From Haladaptatus cibarius D43 (GTDB lineage: Archaea > Halobacteriota > Halobacteria > Halobacteriales > Haladaptataceae), in contig NZ_JDTH01000002.1 of assembly GCF_000710615.1 (NCBI RefSeq), positions 1,604,082 to 1,668,081 of the forward strand: DNA of 64,000 nt, in the 5' to 3' direction. Both the position numbers and the translations under genes were made by a program. The notes under the pieces were generated by a model. That model made no database searches, was not told the origin of the DNA, and was given only the letters and a program-made list of their open reading frames with translations. The first letter of the stretch is position 1, and every line of letters begins with the position of its first letter. Below are positions 60,727-64,000 of the stretch, in pieces.

Positions 60727-63649
60727 CTGATTCCACCTGCCGTGCGTCGGCGTGTTCGGAGAGATTCGTCGGCGGTTGACGCTCGCCAAGGAACTCCAGT
60801 TTGCGGTTCTCGCTGTCGAACTCCTCGTCTATGACTTTATCCGCGATATGTTCCACGTCGATTGGGTTCTCCTCGTCGGAGGACACCCGAACCGGCGAGG
60901 TTCCGTCTTCACCGAACTCGAACTGAACGATGGTATCGCTGGTGTCGCGCACCGTACCATCGTACTGTGTTTCGAGTTCTGACAGCGCGTTAATCAGACG
61001 GCGCTGGAGGTACCCGGACTTGGAGGTACGAACTGCCGTGTCCACGAGTCCCTCTCGGCCACCCATCGCGTGGAAGAAGAACTCAAGCGGACTCAGGCCG
61101 CCAGTGTAGGAGTTCTCCACGAAGCCGTGAGCGTCCGCGGACAAGTCGTCCGCTTGGAAGTGGCTGAGCGTGCGGTCTTCGTAGCCGCGGTTGATTCGCT
61201 CGCCCCGAACTGCCTGCTGGCCGACACAGCCAGCCATCTGGGTCAGGTTCAGGAGCGACCCACGCGCACCGGATTCGGCCATGATGACTGCCGGATTGTC
61301 GTCCGCGAAGTGGTCTTCCGCGATGTCACCAGCAGAGTCGCGGGCCTTCCCGAGCGTCTGCATGATTTTCATTTCGAGCGTCTCGTCCACCGTTCGCCCC
61401 GGCAGTGATTCGAGTTCGCCGTTCTCGTAGGTCGTGATGAGGTCTTGGACGCGCTCGTAGGCGTTGTCGATTGCTTCGTCGATTTGCTCTTGGGCCGTCG
61501 TGGAAATCGTTTCGTCGTCGATAGCGATGGAGAAGCCAAAGTGCATGATGGCACGCATCGCCAGCGTTGCGACTTCGTTGATGAAGTGACGGGCGCGGGT
61601 TTCGCCGTACGCCTTCGTAATGGTATCGACGATTTCCCCGCCGAACGCACCGACTGCGTCCTCGTCAATCGTTCCGCTAACGTGTTGGCCATTTTCGATG
61701 ACGACGGTGTCGCCAGCCGAACTCGTAAATTCGAGTTCCAGTCCGTCAGGCAGGAGTTCCGAGAACAGCGTCCGGCCAGTCCAGTACGGCGTTCCGTCCT
61801 CTTCCTCACCATCGGGTTCCGGCAGTTCGTCGATTCGAGTCGCACGAAGCAGGTCGAGTGCCTGCGTCTCGTTGAACTGCGGGTTCTCGTGCGTGAGCAG
61901 ATACGTTCCGGAGATGTGGTCTTGAATCGCGCCGATGATGTTCTCACCGAAGCGCGGGGACAGGATTTGTTCCTGCACGCGCATGAGTACGCGCGCCTCC
62001 GCGCGTGCCTCCTCGTTCTGAAGGGCGTGCATGTTCATCTCGTCCCCGTCGAAGTCCGCGTTGTACGGCGGGCAGACGACAGTGTTCAGCCGGAACGTCT
62101 TGTACGGCATCACGACCACTTCGTGGGCCATGATGGACATCCGGTGCAGGGACGGCTGCCGGTTGAAGATGACGATGTCGCCGTCGACCAGATGGCGGTT
62201 GACTTCCCATCCGGGTTCGACCTTCTCCGACAGTTCCTCGCAGTTCTTTTCCGTAACTTTGAGTCGTCGTCCGTCGGGTCGTTTGACGTAGTTCGCACCC
62301 GGATGACCTTCCGGTCCGTTTTGAACGTATCGCTGCGCTTCCTCGATGTTGCGCGGCGTGACGTTCATCGTCTGAGTCATCTCACGGGCGACGCGCTGTG
62401 GCACACCGACTTCGTTCAGCGAGAGCGTCGGGTCGGGCGAAATGACGGTACGCGCCGAGAAGTTTACACGCTTTCCGGACAGCGAACCACGGAAGCGACC
62501 TTCCTTACCCTTCAGTCGCTGTGAGAGCGTCTTCAGCGGACGCCCGGAGCGGTGGCGGGCGGGTGGCGTTCCCGAAATCTCGTTGTCCATGAACGTCGTG
62601 ACGTGGTACTGGAGCAGTTCCCACAAGTCCTCGATAATCAGCTGTGGGGCACCAGCCTCACGGTTCTCCATGAACCGCTGGTTGATGCGGATGATGTCCA
62701 CCAGTTTGTGGGTGAGGTCGTCCTCGGAACGCTGGCCATTGTCCAGCGTAATCGACGGACGGGCCGTCACCGGCGGAACTGGCAGAACGGTGAGAATCAT
62801 CCACTCGGGACGCGAGCGGTCGGAGTCGATACCGAGCGCTTCGATGTCCGAATCCGGAATGTCCTCGAACCAGTCGCGGATGTCCGAGGGCATCAATTTG
62901 TTCATGTCCTCGGTGGTGAGGTCGATGGAAAGTGCCTTCTCGATGGCTTTCCGGTCTTCCTCTCGTGGACGGAACTCTCCCGAAATTATTTGGTTGATAC
63001 GCGAGAGGTCGATGTCCGTCTGCTCCGCGAGTTCCGGCGGCGCGATTGGGTCGCGGTCTTCGTCTTCTTCGCCTTCCTCGTCCCGACCTTGCATCGCCGA
63101 CGCGATGCGCTCCGAGTACTCGCTCGTGAGAACCTGTTGTACCTCGTAGTAGGTCGTCGGTTTCTCGTGGTTGATGTCGTACTGAACTTCGCCACAGTGC
63201 GGACAGCGGTCTTTCTTGCGGGCCTCTCGAATCGCTGCCTTCGTCACGTCGGTAAGGTCGTTGCCGAGTTCCCGCGTCCGGGTCAGCATACTGTGGTACT
63301 TTTCCTGTTCTTCCTCGGTCAGGAGGAGTCGGGAACAGTCACGGCAGGTGCCACGAAGCAATCTGCGGATGAGTTTCGTGAAGCCGACGTGGATGACCGG
63401 TGCGGCGAGTTCGATGTGGCCGAAGTGGCCGTTGCACGACCCGGAGTGTTGCCCACAGGTCTTACATTCCAGACCGGGGTCGATGACGCCCAGTCGGGGG
63501 TCCATGAGTCCCATGTCGATTGGGAACCCGTCGTCGTCGTACGTGTCGGCGGTAATAATTTTCGTCGCCGACATCTCGCGGTACTCCTCCGGGTCCATCA
63601 AGCCGAAGCTGATGGAGCCGATTTCCTTGGGAGTTTGATTCGTTGCCAT
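60719..63649 (-). CDS. rpoA1: DNA-directed RNA polymerase subunit A'
   Basis: The N-terminal part of the largest subunit, 976 residues, carrying the active site. Zinc sites include [19 protein letters not shown] and [34 protein letters not shown] is the conserved rudder region. The Mg-binding loop is [13 protein letters not shown], and the bridge region [20 protein letters not shown] follows. The gene starts 2 nt after rpoB1 stops and overlaps rpoA2 by 8 nt, so rpoB1-rpoA1-rpoA2-nusA form one operon. Confidence 0.98.
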   Translation of the reverse strand: MATNQTPKEIGSISFGLMDPEEYREMSATKIITADTYDDDGFPIDMGLMDPRLGVIDPGLECKTCGQHSGSCNGHFGHIELAAPVIHVGFTKLIRRLLRGTCRDCSRLLLTEEEQEKYHSMLTRTRELGNDLTDVTKAAIREARKKDRCPHCGEVQYDINHEKPTTYYEVQQVLTSEYSERIASAMQGRDEEGEEDEDRDPIAPPELAEQTDIDLSRINQIISGEFRPREEDRKAIEKALSIDLTTEDMNKLMPSDIRDWFEDIPDSDIEALGIDSDRSRPEWMILTVLPVPPVTARPSITLDNGQRSEDDLTHKLVDIIRINQRFMENREAGAPQLIIEDLWELLQYHVTTFMDNEISGTPPARHRSGRPLKTLSQRLKGKEGRFRGSLSGKRVNFSARTVISPDPTLSLNEVGVPQRVAREMTQTMNVTPRNIEEAQRYVQNGPEGHPGANYVKRPDGRRLKVTEKNCEELSEKVEPGWEVNRHLVDGDIVIFNRQPSLHRMSIMAHEVVVMPYKTFRLNTVVCPPYNADFDGDEMNMHALQNEEARAEARVLMRVQEQILSPRFGENIIGAIQDHISGTYLLTHENPQFNETQALDLLRATRIDELPEPDGEEEDGTPYWTGRTLFSELLPDGLELEFTSSAGDTVVIENGQHVSGTIDEDAVGAFGGEIVDTITKAYGETRARHFINEVATLAMRAIMHFGFSIAIDDETISTTAQEQIDEAIDNAYERVQDLITTYENGELESLPGRTVDETLEMKIMQTLGKARDSAGDIAEDHFADDNPAVIMAESGARGSLLNLTQMAGCVGQQAVRGERINRGYEDRTLSHFQADDLSADAHGFVENSYTGGLSPLEFFFHAMGGREGLVDTAVRTSKSGYLQRRLINALSELETQYDGTVRDTSDTIVQFEFGEDGTSPVRVSSDEENPIDVEHIADKVIDEEFDSENRKLEFLGERQPPTNLSEHADARQVESDD

Positions 63650-63650
63650 G

Positions 63651-64000
63651 TTAGACTGCGTCCTCCAATTCGAGTCGTGGGGCGATTCCGAGCGCCTTCA
63701 TCTCGTCGAGCAGGAGCTTGAACGCGTAGCTCATCTCGATTTCGTGGATGTCCGTCTCCTCCTCACAGTTCGGACAGTACACGCGGTTCTGGTCGATGTT
63801 CTCGACTGCGCTCATTCCACACTGACCGCAGACGTAAATCCACTCGCGGTCGGAAGAGTCGAGAAGTCGTTCTTTCAGTGCGAGTGCGGCACCGTGTCCG
63901 ATGAGAACCTCACGTTCCATCTCCCCGACACGAAGGCCACCCTCACGGGCACGTCCTTCGGTCGGTTGTCGGGTCAGCACCTGCACCGGGCCGCGCGACC
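63651..64000 (-). CDS. rpoB1: DNA-directed RNA polymerase subunit B', 3' end only
   Basis: The frame enters from the right edge ([20 protein letters not shown]) and ends LELEDAV. Visible are the clamp motif [19 protein letters not shown], a zinc ribbon ([11 protein letters not shown] and CPNCEEETD) and [16 protein letters not shown], which are the C-terminal parts of archaeal RpoB'. About 116 codons are in the window; the rest lies outside. Confidence 0.97.
   Translation of the reverse strand, partial: SRGPVQVLTRQPTEGRAREGGLRVGEMEREVLIGHGAALALKERLLDSSDREWIYVCGQCGMSAVENIDQNRVYCPNCEEETDIHEIEMSYAFKLLLDEMKALGIAPRLELEDAV

Noticed and set aside
1-64000. CRISPR array, replication origin or prophage
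   Set aside because: No regularly spaced repeats, no Cas, Orc1/Cdc6 or phage genes and no transposase frames were found.

Overview
The window is chromosomal DNA from a haloarchaeon (class Halobacteria). The proteins are acidic, and the gene set is archaeal: split RNA polymerase A'/A'' with NusA, EF-1alpha/EF-2, GGGP synthase and geranylgeranyl reductase, pantoate kinase plus phosphopantothenate synthetase, SepF and HalOD1. Secreted proteins carry Tat signals, and many genes have a TATA-like box 25-30 nt before the start codon, as in leaderless haloarchaeal transcripts. The genus cannot be fixed from the sequence alone. Genes are dense and largely housekeeping; no prophage, transposase or CRISPR array was seen.

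Layout. 1-13.6 kb: pyruvate kinase (cut by the left edge), GYD protein, MetRS with a long leader, VTT membrane protein, HVO_2922/DUF1508 protein, aspartate/tyrosine decarboxylase, lipoprotein, PEP synthase, PhzF protein, a repeat-filled gap, and a trypsin-like protease without a signal peptide. 13.7-24.9 kb: purine salvage pair (PRT, MTA phosphorylase), class V aminotransferase, scpA-smc-coiled-coil operon, Tat lipoprotein, gatB, C45 acyltransferase. 25.1-30.2 kb: Tat-exported lytic transglycosylase, MATE exporter, histidine-kinase remnant, topoisomerase I. 30.5-38.9 kb: GGGP synthase, ABC exporter with TetR regulator, AspRS, pantoate kinase and phosphopantothenate synthetase, geranylgeranyl reductase with a small overlapping upstream ORF. 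39-48.7 kb: 2-oxoacid:ferredoxin oxidoreductase, flavin reductase, zinc-ribbon proteins, sepF, two tandem Tat-secreted paralogues, PUA protein, RNase R-like enzyme, uracil-DNA glycosylase, HalOD1 protein. 48.8-64 kb: Lrp regulator, tRNA-Ala, rhomboid, tef1-rpsJ, ACT-hom, zinc-finger microprotein, EF-2, HEXXH protein, rpsG, rpsL, nusA, rpoA2, rpoA1 and the end of rpoB1.

How the genes connect. PEP/pyruvate interconversion (pyruvate kinase, PEP synthase), CoA synthesis (beta-alanine-forming decarboxylase, pantoate kinase, phosphopantothenate synthetase), ether-lipid synthesis (GGGP synthase, GG reductase), chromosome organisation (SMC-ScpA, topoisomerase I) and the transcription/translation core are all represented. 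The most unusual non-coding signal is a dispersed intergenic element with four copies (about 11.84-11.98, 12.02-12.17, 36.1-36.5 and 57.5-57.66 kb). Its hairpin keeps pairing although its outer stem differs in sequence between copies, and it always carries a fixed GGAC-nnGTC-GTCC core. This points to a conserved nucleic-acid structure that I do not recognise. The most unusual protein is the secreted lytic transglycosylase in an organism class that lacks peptidoglycan.
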